The notes: a model not told the origin generated them from the sequence alone. A stretch of 64,000 nucleotides of DNA from Mytilisepta virgata (GCA_028015205.1 CM051520.1:7846501-7910500), one strand, 5' to 3'; positions 37,201 through 47,800 are shown, counted from the stretch's first letter. Made by a program: numbers and translations.

Positions 37201-39669
37201 CGTCAGACTTGTCTGACATGATTATTCATTGATTTGTTACAGAAATTACCAGTATTTAGCAAAATTCAAAAATATTAGAGATACAAAACAATAATTCAAA
37301 ATTACCAAAAGGGGTTATCCAAAACCGGAGCCATGCACGAGGGAGATACTCCTCAGTTTCATTTTTGTAACAGCACATTTTAAGTATCAATTTCGGACTA
37401 GTATCGAAATATTAGCAACTGAGCTGGGGATACCCTATGGGACTTGTATATGAAAGGGGTATGCCAAAACCATCTAACAGAGCTATCTACGAGAGAGATA
37501 CTCTAATGAAAAGAAATCATCCAAAATTTCTATTGTTCTGAATTCATAATATCTTGCATGCATGTCAAACATAGAATTAACATAGATAATTAAATTGATT
37601 CGAAATTTTTGTACAGTAGTTTTTTGTTCCGTGTTTACAATAGTTAAAGATAGTAACAAAACATCACATATGCATACAACAAGTAAATAAACCACAGGAT
37701 CCTAGGGGCTTGCATTGCCCACCTTATATTTTCATATGTTCATCGCTAAAGGACCTTGCGATGAACATCCATGCTATGTTTGGTTTTAATACATTCAGTA
37801 ATTTTCAAGACGTTGTCTGTATGTAATTTAAATAGCGTCCTATATTAAACTAAGTCTTCCACTGAAGGCCATCATAAATGACAGATCGGCTCACAAAAAA
37901 AAAACAAAACTTGGTCAGAACATCACAAGGAATATTCATATCATATTTGGTTTTAACCCATTCAGTGGTTCTCTAGGAAAGAAATTTGTATGTATTTCCA
38001 TTGGAATCATATGTTAAACAAGTCTCCCACCGGCGACCATCTTCGGTGACAGATCGGCATCAAAGTAACAACCTGGTCTGCACATCATAAATAAGATTCA
38101 TGCTATGTTTCGATTCATCCCATTGAGCGGTTCTCCAGAAGATTTGTCTATGTTTTTTCGACTAAGTCCCCGGCTGGCAGCCATCTTGAATGACGGATCG
38201 GCAACAAAGTAACCACACTTGGTCAGCACCTCATAAGGAACATTCATGCCATATTTGGTTTAAATCCATTCAGCTGTTCTCTGAAAGATTTTTGTATGTA
38301 TATCCAAAAGGGTCCTATGTTCAACTAAGTCCCCCCCCGCCCTGTCAGCCATGTTGGATGACGGGTGGGCCCCACAGTAACCACACGTGGTCAGCCCCCT
38401 TATAGGAACATAACTGTTAAGTTTAGTTTCAATCAGTTAAGCCGTTCTTCGGAAGAAGTTTTTTTAATTCAGAAAATGTAAAATGCCCTGGCAAATTGAA
38501 ACCAAACTAACAATACTTGGAACTTATACAGCTGTTATAGGGAACATCTCTGTCTAACTTGGTTTCATTCTGTTCAGAGGTTCTCCAGAGGAAGATCATT
38601 ATGTGAAAATTTAGCGACGACCTCGGACAACGGACGCCAAGTGATGGCGAAAGCTCACATGCCTTTTTTTGCTAAAAAGCATACCGAAAATATATGAAGG
38701 ACGACAACATATGTCACACCGATAATTCAGGGATCGCACACGTCCTTGAAAGTACTTGAAAATGACTCTGTGTATAAATAGACCTGTGTCAGTGCGTGAT
38801 ACTTACTGGAATGTGCTAGATACGGGAATTGCTGTATCCGGATTGTATCACTCAATATTTCTGAGCATGTCCGATCTATAGTCCGAGATCTAATTAAGAT
38901 GCGCGCCTGCCAACTCTGTCTTAAAACGAATTTACTTATTATTATTTGAAGTTTTAAGTACGAATGTAGACAAGCGAAGCAATTTAAAATTCATAAAACT
39001 AAGATCCAGACGTCAGACGAAAATAGATCAAGTATGATGTTATCACGAAACCGCATGTCTTCTAATGATACAATTTTTACCCATAATTTTTGGTTTATTA
39101 AAGAAAAAGAACCACTCAATAGTCTTGAAAGTTCCTTGCAAAAAGTTTACGAACCAGGTAAATTGGTACACCTGGGTTTAGGGAACTAAAGCACTAGTAA
39201 TGTGAACTACTGAAACTAAAAAGCAAGAGTGATGCTCTTCGAGAGTAAGGACATCAGATGCCTGTACACGAGATTTGTATTCTTTTCTGACAGATTAGTT
39301 TTTATTTGTATATGAAATATTGCTTACCAGTTTATCATGATATTGTTGCACTGCCATGTTTGACATTTCTGTAAAAAATTCAGTGAATTTGCTGTGTCTG
39401 TATTTGTTCAAATTACAGACTGTAAATGCCGGGAATTCTGTATTTCTTTCAAATTTAAATGATGTTTTCACTGGGTATGATCTGTATAGAAGGAATATAT
39501 CCACCAGCTGATTAACAAGTAATGCTAAACAAACAGCGAAAGCAATTATCCACAGTAATCTCTTAAAAATGGATTTTGTTGAAATGATGTTTGATATACC
39601 ATGAATTGTCGATTGTGATGCAATGTCTCGCAATCCCTGTCCCAGTTCACTGTTGTCGTTTATTGACAT
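25052..39669 (-). CDS. DEG/ENaC sodium channel, FaNaC/ASIC-like
   Basis: This is a plasma-membrane trimeric cation channel subunit. Exons in transcription order: 39669-39328, 34871-34781, (one not found), 31408-31320, 30370-30210, 29641-29564, 29056-28933, 28721-28643, 27949-27874, 27134-27116, 26543-26449, 25255-25052. Phases agree except across the gap between exons 2 and 3, where the conserved C-x-F-x-G-x-x-C part of the finger is missing. Seen: the gating motif HG at residues 23-24, TM1 with the following YPV, EFPAFTVCNLN, YGNCYTF, VHEPGT, PYSTC, extracellular cysteines (C-x-C pairs), DIGGSLGLFIGAS at TM2 with the G-A-S selectivity filter, and a 40-residue basic C-tail. About 440 residues are accounted for. 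Similarity to molluscan FMRFamide-gated channels is plausible, but the ligand is not deducible. The frame stays open upstream of the ATG to 39699, so an extra 5' exon is possible. Confidence 0.9.
25745..26260 (+). mobile_element. Interspersed repeat R2, copy 1
   Basis: About 515 bp shared with 57880-58410 on the same strand: GACATAATCTTTCGATCAGTT, CATCGGACTCGGAC, GAGATCTCACAAAACATGTT, GCGCTGATCACCCATTGG-type and GGTCGGGTTGTT-type blocks. It has no long reading frame, so it is non-autonomous and its class is unknown. It lies 490 bp beyond channel exon 11, inside an intron of the channel gene. Confidence 0.8.
26449..26543 (-). CDS. Channel exon 10
   Basis: A 95-nt exon reading YNFIKANIYLKDPTYEIRQE, equivalent to the NILVLDIFFEVLNYE-type strand before TM2. 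The donor is GTAAGT. The acceptor is either at 26544 (TTTTAAG, fits exon 9) or at 26525 (CATTCCAG, out of phase with exon 9). Confidence 0.82.
27116..27134 (-). CDS. Channel micro-exon 9 (19 nt)
   Basis: An acceptor TATTGTAG and a donor GTATGA bracket 19 nt reading QIMDFS plus one base. With exon 10 it gives a segment of the same length as ASIC between the palm strand and the (L/I)x(V/I)(Y/F)(F/L) strand. It is inferred from phase and length; there is no other support. Confidence 0.55.
27310..27760 (-). repeat. Retrozyme-like tandem unit with decayed hammerheads
   Basis: On the minus strand two related junctions, near 27660 and 27330, lie about 335 bp apart. Each has a TTTGAACACA/CTTGAGCACA lead, a CTGA-type core remnant and a flanking TT(C/T)TTCAACTTTTT-like block; the first keeps ATCGACGAAAT. 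The unit between contains CACTGGGTCGATATTCCTGC, resembling abundant mussel hammerhead repeats as I recall them. Cores read CTGAGTA and CTGACTA instead of CTGATGA, so self-cleavage is not expected. The unit spans channel exon 9's flank and ends next to exon 8. Confidence 0.5.
27874..27949 (-). CDS. Channel exon 8
   Basis: A 76-nt exon that completes ACS and reads EMSYDVTVVEAAAFDL, the strand after the C..PC turn of ASIC-type channels. The donor is GTAATA. Confidence 0.82.
28643..28721 (-). CDS. Channel exon 7
   Basis: A 79-nt exon after ACTGAAG, phase 1 to 2, with RCYKNLRAGFVEDPEKFCDC and EVAC. These supply the last cysteines of the thumb (the family's C.C...C). Confidence 0.85.
28933..29056 (-). 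CDS. Channel exon 6
   Basis: A 124-nt exon with ACLKLCWENIIIQHCNCF, the conserved C...C......C.C of the thumb domain, and a further Cys near its end. Confidence 0.9.
29564..29641 (-). CDS. Channel exon 5
   Basis: A 78-nt exon, 26 codons in phase 0, with RMGEPYSTCYDG; the PY..C pattern begins the thumb cysteine array. Confidence 0.88.
30210..30370 (-). CDS. Channel exon 4
   Basis: A 161-nt exon reading the beta-ball region: LMFNLELHEDVTLFIKPGIL, then VVHEPGTFPLTDEDGV, matching the conserved (V/I)H.P.(T/E).P pattern. The donor is GTAGAA. Confidence 0.9.
31320..31408 (-). CDS. Channel exon 3, GC donor
   Basis: An 89-nt exon with the family hallmark WISSTYGNCYTF. The donor reads G|GCAAGT, a GC-AG splice site with otherwise ideal consensus, and the phase then matches exon 4 exactly. 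Confidence 0.85.
31560..31690 (+). repeat. Decayed hammerhead repeat
   Basis: The core blocks CTGATGA (31628-31634) and GAA (31648-31650), with the self-complementary ATGTACAT after them, are kept, but the stem II halves (GAGG and TGAC) no longer pair. The flanks resemble the intact copy at 47.8 kb. Confidence 0.5.
31770..32165 (+). repeat. Diverged minisatellite
   Basis: Repeated blocks of the form TATTGTG(G/A)T(A/T)TTCCACTGTGTAGCATGAATATA occur five or more times at irregular 45-130 bp spacing. Another piece lies at 34745-34795, so a 2.6-kb block of mobile DNA appears inserted within the array. Confidence 0.6.
32529..32901. mobile_element. Hairpin element H, copy 1
   Basis: A 38-bp arm (32536-32574, CAATACAAAGTCATTGTCGG onward) is repeated inverted at 32644-32681. 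Beyond it lies TTTATCCTGCAAT (32684), matched inverted by ATTGCAGGATAAA at the right end (32888-32901). A second copy with the same plan is at 50394-50791. It has no coding content. Confidence 0.85.
32909..33080 (-). repeat. Interspersed repeat R1, copy 2
   Basis: This is the inverted relative of 16231-16412, sharing the CATGT-A-TTG, GACTGTC(T/C)GGA and TATTGTTCCA blocks and the TAGCG(C/T)TACATTTTTT end. It abuts hairpin element H copy 1. Confidence 0.6.
33879..34615 (+). mobile_element. PLE fragment 3
   Basis: A 5'-truncated copy that starts after the YIDD box: LHLIYPSELEIKDTTDTSKS, then YDDFNFPIVNFPALSSNIPA, a frame shift, GRHHELIDLYS and the shared 3' tail ending near CTCCTTAGGTATA. It lies in the channel intron between exons 2 and 3, in antisense orientation to the gene. 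Confidence 0.88.
34781..34871 (-). CDS. Channel exon 2
   Basis: A 91-nt exon after TCTGTAG reads AQIFSSPVGIGGIRSGFVKS. It is in phase with exon 1. The donor is weak (GTTGTA) and lies inside a diverged copy of a minisatellite that also occurs at 31770-32165. Confidence 0.6.
36900..37110. mobile_element. MITE with 25-bp inverted ends and TA duplication
   Basis: The ends TACTGTAAATTC(A/G)GAAAT and inward to TATTGCG match as reverse complements with one difference in 25. Flanking CTAA and TTAG extend the symmetry. The 211-bp element is AT-rich with internal GCGA-rich repeats. TA target choice suggests a Tc1/mariner-related non-autonomous element. It sits in the channel intron between exons 1 and 2. 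Confidence 0.88.
37740..38670 (-). repeat. Tandem-unit interspersed repeat, inverted head
   Basis: Units of about 140-165 bp recur five or six times, each with (G/T)GAACAT(C/T)CATGC(T/C)AT(G/A)TTTGG and CCATTCAG blocks. The array ends at 38630-38670 with GGACGCCAAGTGATGGCGAA and AGCTCACATG, the reverse complement of the head at 16.77 kb. It is non-coding. Confidence 0.7.
39328..39669 (-). CDS. Channel exon 1
   Basis: This exon holds 114 codons from ATG (39669-39667), with the cytoplasmic N-terminus, the STIHGI gating motif, TM1 (LLWIIAFAVCLALLVNQLVD) and FPAFTVCNLNKYRHSKF. The donor is GTAAGC. An acceptor-like TATTTTCAG ends at 39700, only about 15-30 bp from the 3' end of PLE A. Confidence 0.9.
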
Positions 39670-39714
39670 TTTGTCTTTACTGTTTTGGTATATATCTACC
39701 TGAAAATATATTAT

Positions 39715-42660
39715 AGTGTTAGGTAAAGTCAAGAAATACCAAGGGATATTCGAAGGAGAGACAAATCGAAACAACTGACAAACTCCAGAGAACAACGAAG
39801 ACAAAATTGAAATACATGCATTACAATTAAAAACCAAAAACATATAAAGAACATGGACTCCACCAAAAAACTGGGGGTAGACTCAGGTGCTCCGGAAGAG
39901 TAAGCAGTCTCTGCTTCCTGCAGGACACCCACCATGCTGCCCATGTCAAATTCGGTATGAGGAAGGGATAAAATCAATGGAATAGGTCCATTTTCATTTG
40001 TGAAACTGTTTTTTTCTTACCTGTCCACCAAGTAAGTAAAACTTTAATAAGGATGACTCCAACTGAGAAGCAACATACCCCTGTGTGAGCAACTTTTCTG
40101 TCTGCAGTCGGGCTCTGTCTAGGAAGTCAATATATATGTCACAAGCTCAGGAATAACGTATGAGTTGTGAAATATATACTCCATACGCCGGCCCTTCTGA
40201 GAAACTGACGATTGGAAAGCAAAAGTCATCCCGTTTGTTGTAAAGTTTTGTATTCAACCTTCCGCTGGTGTCAATTTCGAGGTGAAGGTCAAGATAAGAT
40301 GCAGACTTGGCAATGTCTGTGGTATCCTTAATTTCGAGCTCATTGGGATAGATGAGATGTTTGAAATTCCTTAAACGTGAATTGTTGAGTGATAAAACAT
40401 CATCTATGTAGCGGAAGCTGAAATTAAAGGTACGGGCTAGCATCTTCTGTTTTTCCTTAAGAAGCCCGTCAAGGAAGCCTGCCTCATTTGAGCAAAGAAA
40501 CAAATCGGTCAGGAGTGGCGCACAATTCGTACCCATAGGAATGCTTTATGTCTGTTGGAAAACACGTCCACCAAATTGAACAAATATGTTGTCGATCAAA
40601 AATTCAGTCATCAGGACAATTTCGTCCTCTGTATATATTTTGTTAGATTTAGAGTGGTTTTTAACAAAGTATGATTTATCTCTACCAATGACAAAGTATG
40701 TGTATCTGCTGTTGCCGTTTTTATTTTATGGATTAGATCTTTCAACTTCTTCAGTTGTGAATAAGGAATGGTGGTATAGAGGGTAGAGAAATAAAAATTT
40801 TTTTATGCTGTTACAGACTGAAATGGACCGAGATCGTAAAACAAAGGACAAATATACCTTAGAAGCAAAAAAAAAACGTAATCTATAGGACCGACAAACC
40901 CGGGAAGACAAATGAACAACCACAAGCACAACAAATAAACACAGAAAACTAAACATAATGAACAACACGAACTCCTATAAAAACCAGGAGTGAACCAAGG
41001 TGCTCCGTATACGACACCCGTCGTGAAGTTCAACAAAGTCAATCCTTGGGAAGTCACAAATCGGTGGAGGCACATGAAAGGTTACGACAGTGGGAACAGG
41101 TTCAACATCATCTTAGATATTTGAACACTGTAATGGTCAATCAATTCGTGATGACAACCGTAAAATTTCGTAAGTGATGACATCAACTTTTCCCTGATAA
41201 AACCCTGGCTAAGAAGCTTTTGTGACAGCAGTAATCCTCTTTGTCGAAAGTCAGGGTAACTGACGCATGCCCTTGAAAATCGGATAAGCTGAGAAACGTA
41301 GACGCAATATGCAGGCGATGCTGGTATATTGCTACTCAAGAAGGGAAAATTAACAATAGGAAAGTTGAAGTCATCATAATTGTCGTAAAGTTTTGTCTTC
41401 AAATGTCCCTCATAGTCTATTTCAAGAACCAAATCCAAATATGAAGCGGACTTTGATGTATCTGTAGTATTCTTAATTTCAAGCTCACTGGAGTAGATAA
41501 GATGTAGAAAGTCTTGGAATTTGTCGTTATTTAACGACAACACATCATCTATATAACGAAAAGTGAAATTAAAGGATTGGGCTAGTTTCTTTTTGTTTTG
41601 ACGTAGTAACCCTTGAATGAAGTCCGCTTCATGAGTTCAGAAACAGATCGGCGAGGAGAGGAGCACAGTTGGTTCCCATTGGAATGCCGATCGTAAAATA
41701 TCCTTTAAGTCTTTGGAGTTCTTTAATATCCACATTTGATTGATACCACTTCTTGAATAGCTTGTCTCACAATAACTTTGGAAGCCCGTTTTAAAAGCTG
41801 TTAGAATAGAAGTTAGAAGTTGATACATGTGTACAATGGTTTGGTGGAACACTTGGCAGATCCAGCTATAAAGCTTTGTTGGTATGGACACCTATGTAAC
41901 ATGGGTATCGAGTACAAGGTAGGAAGATCACAATCATCATCTTTGATGGACATACCAAATGACGATAAGACCGATCTATGACTTTCGGATATTTCTTCCT
42001 TTGAAAGTGTAGTAGCTTTTTAAGTAGGATTGCCAATTCAACTAGCAATCCCTAGTTCATTAATCAAGCATTGAATATAGTAGCTTTTGGATACAAAAAC
42101 GACGTTATTAGGGGCCTTGTCTGCAGGAACAACAACATATTTGTCATGAATGGCGGACAATATCTTAGTAGCATGAAGGTTGCAGAAGACTGATATTCCT
42201 TTTTTACTCATAGACCTTCTAAATTTATCAATTCGGACTTGAATCAACAATCTCATAGCTTTAACCCACCCTGAAAGCGAATCTAGTAGCTCTTATGCAC
42301 GTTTGTTCCATTTTCTGGCATAGTCCTCTACAGCATCCATCACTAATTTGAAATTTTATTTCCAATTTATGGATCGTAGTTCGTGATACTTACATGTAGG
42401 ACCTTTTGCAAAGACATCACGAAGAGACTCATTGTCTATGGTATTTAAGTCTCCTGTGATGACATGGCCAACAATACTATATTTGAATAGAGAACTGTTA
42501 AATGAACAATCAAGTGGCTTAGCTTTGAAATCGTCGATTTTGAGGTCCTGCAATACACGTTTGTGATTGAAGATTTTTGGTGCAATGGGTGAAGTATAGG
42601 TATACGAAATAATGGGAATTGACTGATCTTTGAAATAATTTGGAACTTTTAATCTGACCG
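39715..42660 (-). mobile_element. PLE copy A, interrupted by PLE B
   Basis: Minus strand, in order: GHVITGDLN (42.45 kb), HDKYVVVPADKAPNNVVFV (42.1 kb), SGINQMWILKNSKDL, then the inserted PLE B, then the palm with RYTYFVIGRDKSYFV, SIPMGTNCAPLLTDLF and FRYIDDVLSLNN (40.4 kb), ending AYGVYISQLIRYS. The 3' tail differs from the other tails in the window except that at 45.7-46.0 kb, so A belongs to a second subfamily. It ends about 15-30 bp from the acceptor of channel exon 1. Several stops and shifts make it inactive. Confidence 0.85.
40842..41688 (-). mobile_element. PLE copy B, 5'-truncated, nested in PLE A
   Basis: The copy starts at the GIPMG motif of the reverse transcriptase and runs through FRYIDDVLSLNN, FPIVNFPFLSSNIPA and RHHELIDHYS into the common 3' tail. 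It is flanked by the exact 10-bp duplication GATCGTAAAA (40832-40841 and 41689-41698). The uninterrupted target can be seen in the related copy at 48.27 kb. Truncation at the 5' end plus a short duplication is what target-primed reverse transcription leaves. Confidence 0.9.
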
Positions 42661-43114
42661 ATAGTTAAGATGTTAAGCATGAGTACCATTTTTTAAAATT
42701 CTATTTCTGATTTGAATCAATTGTTAATTTTTTACTAAAATCCTACAAAACAAGTCAAGCCAAAGTTGACTCTAAAAGGACGGGTTGCAATAATGGCCAT
42801 TTTCGGCCTACGCTAATTTTCCATTTAATGTGTGACAATAGTTAGAATTTAGCTTTGGATTATATAAAATATGCTAAAAGAAAACTCTATATCACTTTCG
42901 ATCACGTGACTGATCTGTTGAAGATGGTTGCATATTTTATTGTCTAAGGTTAGATTCCATAATCAGACGTGTTCCGGTTCATTTTCTCACAGTTTTACTT
43001 ACCAGTTCATGTCACAAAAATAGCTATAAAAAAGTCAAGTGCACATGGTAGTACACATGTCCTAGTTTTTAAATTCTACATGTATTTTCAGAGCTTGTTC
43101 AGTTTTAGAATTTT
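42661..43114. other. Spacer between two PLE copies
   Basis: AT-rich sequence with no open frame above 60 codons, no inverted ends and no recognised repeat. I see nothing interpretable. Confidence 0.5.
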
Positions 43115-44885
43115 ATTATTCTAAAGAGGACAAATACACCTAAGGAGCAATCCAAAAAACGTAATCCATTAGACAGACCAAATCCGGGAAGACATATAAA
43201 CAACCACAAGCACAACAAATAAACACTGAAAACTAAAACATCAATGAATAACACGTCTCCTATAAAAACCAGGAATGCACACAGGTGCTCCAGAAAACGG
43301 AGCAGTTCTTACTCCGTATACGGCACCTGTCGTGAAGTTCAACGAAGTCAATCCGGTGGTTGTCACAAATCGGTGGAGGTACATGAACTGTTACGACAGT
43401 TGGAAAAGGTCCAACATCATCTTAGATATTGGAACACTGTAACGGTCAATCAATTTCCTACGTGATGACATCAACCTATTCCTGATAAAATCCTGGTTAA
43501 GAAGCTTTTGTGACAGCAGTAATCCTCTTTGTCGAAAGTCACGCTAACTCACGCATGCCCTTGAATATCGGATAAGCTGAGAAACGTAGACACCATATGC
43601 AGGCGATGCTGATATATTGCTACTCAAGGAGGGAAAGTTAACAATTGGAAAGTTGAAGTCATCACGTTTGTCATAAAGTTTTGTCTTCAGATGTCCCTCA
43701 TTGTCTATTTCGAGAAACAAATCCAAATATGAAGCGGAATTTGATGTATCTGTAGTATCCTTAAATCAAGTTGACTGAGGTAGATGAGATGTAGAAGGTC
43801 TTGGAATTTATCGTTATTTAACGACAACACGTCATCTATATAACGAAAAGTGAAATTAAAGGATTGAGCTAGTTTTTTGTTTTTTTTTTTTTTTGTTTTC
43901 ACGTAGGAGCCCTTGAATGAAGTCCCCTTCATAAGAGTACAGAAACAGATCGGCAAGGAGAGGAGCACAGTTGGTTCCCATTGGAATGCCGATTGTTTGT
44001 TGAAAAATTCGACCGCCAAATTCAACAAATATGTAGAAAATCTAACATGTTTGTAATTTTATCTTCAGAATACTTTTTGTCAGAATCAGAGTGGTTCTTA
44101 ACGAAATAGGCCTTTTTCTTGAAAAAACATTGATGAACTAGTTGTTTCAATCGATATTGTAATTGAGAATGTGTTATTGTAGTATAGAGTGTAGAGAAGT
44201 CGAATGTTTTTATACTGTTGCATGTAGCCAAAGATTTTGATTTTAGATATTGTAGTAAATGTTTTGAGTTTTTAAAAATCCACATCTGATTTTCGCCACT
44301 GGTGGAAGATGATGTTTCACAGTATTTCTGAACATGTCAATATGAATGTCAAAATCTTTGAAAGAGGTTTTGTAGAGCAATTAGCTGACCCAGCAATGTA
44401 CCTTTGTTTAAACGGATTCTTATATAGTGTAGCAATCCAATAAAGAGCAGGAAGGTCCATTTCTTCATTCTTCATTGAAATGCCAAAGGAATGAAGAAAG
44501 GTCTGGTGGTTATCAAAGACTTCCTCCTTAGTGAGTGTGGTCGGTGTATAAGTTGGGTTACCTGCAGTGTTATCTATTCCCAACCCGTTTTTAAGACACT
44601 CACAATAATAGCTCTTGCAGACAAAAACGATGTTATTAGGGGCTTTGTCCGCTGGGGTAATTATATATTTTTCAAGGAGGCGAGCCAATGTTTTAACAAC
44701 CTTATATAATCTTATTTCTCATAGACCCTTGGAGGTTTTTAATTCGGACCTGTATCATTGTCCTAATAGCCTTCACCCACTCTGAAAGTGTGTCAGCAGT
44801 CTCCTCTTCCTTTCAAGTCAATTTTCTGGCATGGTCCTCAACGGAATCCATCAGCAATTTTAAAACCTACCCTTTTTGACTTGAT
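43115..44885 (-). mobile_element. PLE copy C, broken
   Basis: Minus strand: IITPADKAPNNIVFV (44.65 kb), MDLPALYWIATLYKNPFKQR, KTFDFSTLYTTITHSQLQ, a small deletion near 44.03 kb, FRYIDDVLSLNN (43.84 kb), NFPIVNFPSLSSNISA and AYGVYVSQLIRYSR, then the common tail to about 43.12 kb. A poly-T insertion (43.88 kb) and several frame breaks are present. There is no GIY-YIG domain. Confidence 0.87.
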
Positions 44886-45679
44886 ATTCCTTATCTGTGG
44901 GTTATATATTCAATATAATTATGGGGTGCATTTATCCGAAACTGAAATAAAGTGTCAACGATCGATAAATTCACGTCAAAGTGGGAACTGGTTGGAGCGG
45001 TAGACGCAGCATCATAACGCTGAAAGATTATATAATCACTTTTCATGTAGGATGATTGTCGAAAATTATTCCATCACACAAAATTTTCATCAAAGGCATT
45101 TCATCTAATTTTGTTAGATACATAAGAATTTTTTTTCATTTTTTTCTATGACAATATATTCCGACAATCTCACAATACGAACAGAAAACACAAATTTAAA
45201 AAGGTTTTTGATTCAGATTTCATGGGTATTCATTTGCATGTTTGCACTATTCACGCTGGGTTGCGTTCTCATTACGACTGAGACAATTAAAGCTCGGATA
45301 TAACATTGGACCGTTCTCACAGCACTCCATAGAAACTAACATAGCTTTCAACATATTTCAACCAAACTTTTCTGGATGCCCGTATGTCTATAATCATGCG
45401 AGAATTCCAATTGGTTATTATGTGTAAGGGAATCCATGACATTTGGGTTGCTATTCAAGAACGGCAGATTACAAGGCATAGTTTGCCTCTTATCACTCAC
45501 AGGTTATATTCAGACAAACAACCATATGATAGACACTACATTGACTCTATTTCATTCGTATGGAGTCTCTATAATAGGATTACTTCCATTACAAACACCA
45601 TTATTATCATTAAAATAAATATATAGATTGAGATAGTAAAATTCAAAATTTTTAATTTCCAAGGATAACCTCAAACAGA
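44886..45679. other. Spacer with no supported gene
   Basis: Between PLE copies. The stretch 45240-45620 is less AT-rich and holds three overlapping 60-80 codon frames, none with recognisable motifs. It may be an unrecognised repeat. Confidence 0.4.
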
Positions 45680-46045
45680 GATTGCGACATATACATTGAC
45701 TTCCTGGACAGAGCCCGGCTCCTGACGGAAAAGTTTCTCAGACATGGGTATGTTGGAGTCATCCTTATTAAAGTTTTATGGACGTCATCATGACTTTGTT
45801 GACAGGTATGAAAAAACCGTTTCCCAAATCAAAATGGATCTGTTCCATTGATGCTATCCCTTCTTCATAGCGGATGTGACATGGGCAGCTTGGCGGATGT
45901 CCTGCAGGAAGAAGAGACTGCTTACTCTTCCGGATCACCCGAGTCTACCCCCGGGTTTTGGTGGCGTCCATGTTGTTCATATGTTTTTAGTTTTTAATTG
46001 TAATGCATGTATTGTTTTGATCGTTTGTAGGGGGTATTGTTGTCA
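45680..46045 (+). mobile_element. PLE fragment, subfamily of copy A
   Basis: The nucleotide sequence matches the 3' part of PLE A in opposite orientation: ATTGACTTCCTGGACAGAGC, GTTGGAGTCATCCTTATTAA, GACATGGGCAG and TGCTTACTCTTCCGGA. The frame is broken. Confidence 0.75.
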
Positions 46046-46129
46046 CCAAAACATTTAATGATGTACTTTCAGAGAATTTATTTTTTTAAATTGGCCAAAA
46101 AAAATCAAAAAAATCATAGATAGCCTCTG

Positions 46130-46325
46130 GCGGCAATGTTGTTCATCCAACTGGAACAAGTTGTAGACCATTTGTATAGGTCCTTTCATACATCATTCCT
46201 ACCAATTTGATTACAATCCGCCAAGTAGTTTCAGATAAGATCAAAATGTGAAAAGTGTACGGACGATGGACAACGGACGCACAGTGATGACATAAACTCA
46301 CATGACCTATAGGCCAGGTGAACTT
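46130..46325 (-). repeat. Diverged copy of the ACATGTGAGC-head repeat
   Basis: GGACGATGGACAACGGACGC followed by CAGTGATGACATAAACTCAC is the diverged reverse complement of the heads at 16.77 and 38.65 kb. Confidence 0.5.
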
Positions 46326-46609
46326 AAAACTACATATATTAAGAATTTCCAAAGAATATAATCTTGACCTAAATAAGAATAGTTTTTTGTCCTGTATCGT
46401 GGGCTGATATTGTTTCCTATCGTAACCCGTCCTTTAGGTATTGGTTTATAACAATTCCATACTATTAACATTTTGCCACAAGTTTATGCTTACTTAACTG
46501 ACCAATTATTTGGCATTGAAACGTGACCAAATTATACTTTTGAGATAATAATTTATCTACAAGTTTGCGAATTGGGTATACGGGTACTCCATTTTCATAC
46601 ATCGTTTTT

Positions 46610-46671
46610 ATCATCCCTTAAGTTGTATCGACCCTTCGACATCATCCCTTAAGTTGTATCAGCTCTTCGAC
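46610..46671 (+). repeat. 31-bp tandem duplication
   Basis: ATCATCCCTTAAGTTGTATC plus the following 11 bases occurs twice head to tail with two differences. It is intergenic. Confidence 0.85.
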
Positions 46672-47800
46672 ATTGGCTTTTTTGTTGGGAAATTAATTAG
46701 TATTAACGTAATATGCATTTCTTATGGATCAGAAGTGCTGGCATGGGAAAGGGACAATGAAATACCACTTACCTTAATTTTTGGCTTTCCAACATTAATT
46801 TCGTCCTTTAGATGTGAATGTATTTATTGAATTAGGAAGATTAACAGTTTTTATGTGTTATTTGTTGAATGCAATGATGTAAATCTTATACGTTTTGAAT
46901 TTTGAAAATTTCCCTAGACACTACCTTTAAATCGTTTCTTTAAGATTTATGCACAGGGAAAATATTGATATTACTATAAAACTGCAGTGACTACAAAGCA
47001 ATTTATCATGAAAATCTTGATGGTTTCATTACATTTCATTACATATGTAATACATATTTAATACTAAAAACATTACCATCTCCTGTTATCTTTTCAAAAG
47101 AAGCTAATAATTAAAAAAATGCACAAATGTTGGTTTTAAGACCAACATCACAGTATGAGGTCATATAGAACTGTGATCTAAACATTTATTATTTTAATTT
47201 GAAATGTTGGAGACTTTTCCTTTTCAAACTTGAATGAAATTTTCCGGCTATTCGCACCATTTTTTATTACATTTAAAATTTCAGGTTTAGACTATATTAA
47301 AACTTAATAAAAGCCCAATTATATAAGAACAACATTTCAACCTTCCTGATCAATCCATCCTATCAGTGATATTCCGTGTATTAGAAAAGATATTTCACCA
47401 TATTCGCAGTCGAACAGACAAATTTTGAATAAAGGAATTGGGTACCACTATGCCATATGGTTGCAATGGTCAAATTGATAGTATTGGGAATCTTTCAAGC
47501 CCAGAATGAAGCGATATCAATGTGATGAATATTTTCAATCCAACTCCACGCCGTAGACGCAGTCATGCTCATTAAAATTACACTTCCCCGACCGACCATG
47601 GCCTCTCTTTAAATAATTTATTCGATACTAGCCCGAAATTAGTACTTAAAATTTACTGTTACAAAATTGTAAAATTTGTGAAAACTAACGCGTATCTTTC
47701 TCGCGCATAGTATGTTTAATGGTTTTGTCATTTTAGAATTTTTGAATGTGCTATTCAACTTTGTGGATTGTTCTTTTGGTTTTCAACATTGTAGGCCTTG

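Noticed and set aside
39729..39977. 82-codon minus-strand open frame next to the channel start
   Set aside because: Its sequence is the 3' tail of PLE A; the same words occur at 45.9 kb.
45242..45626. Overlapping 60-80 codon frames in a less AT-rich patch
   Set aside because: Three frames are open at once and none has a motif; likely repeat sequence.
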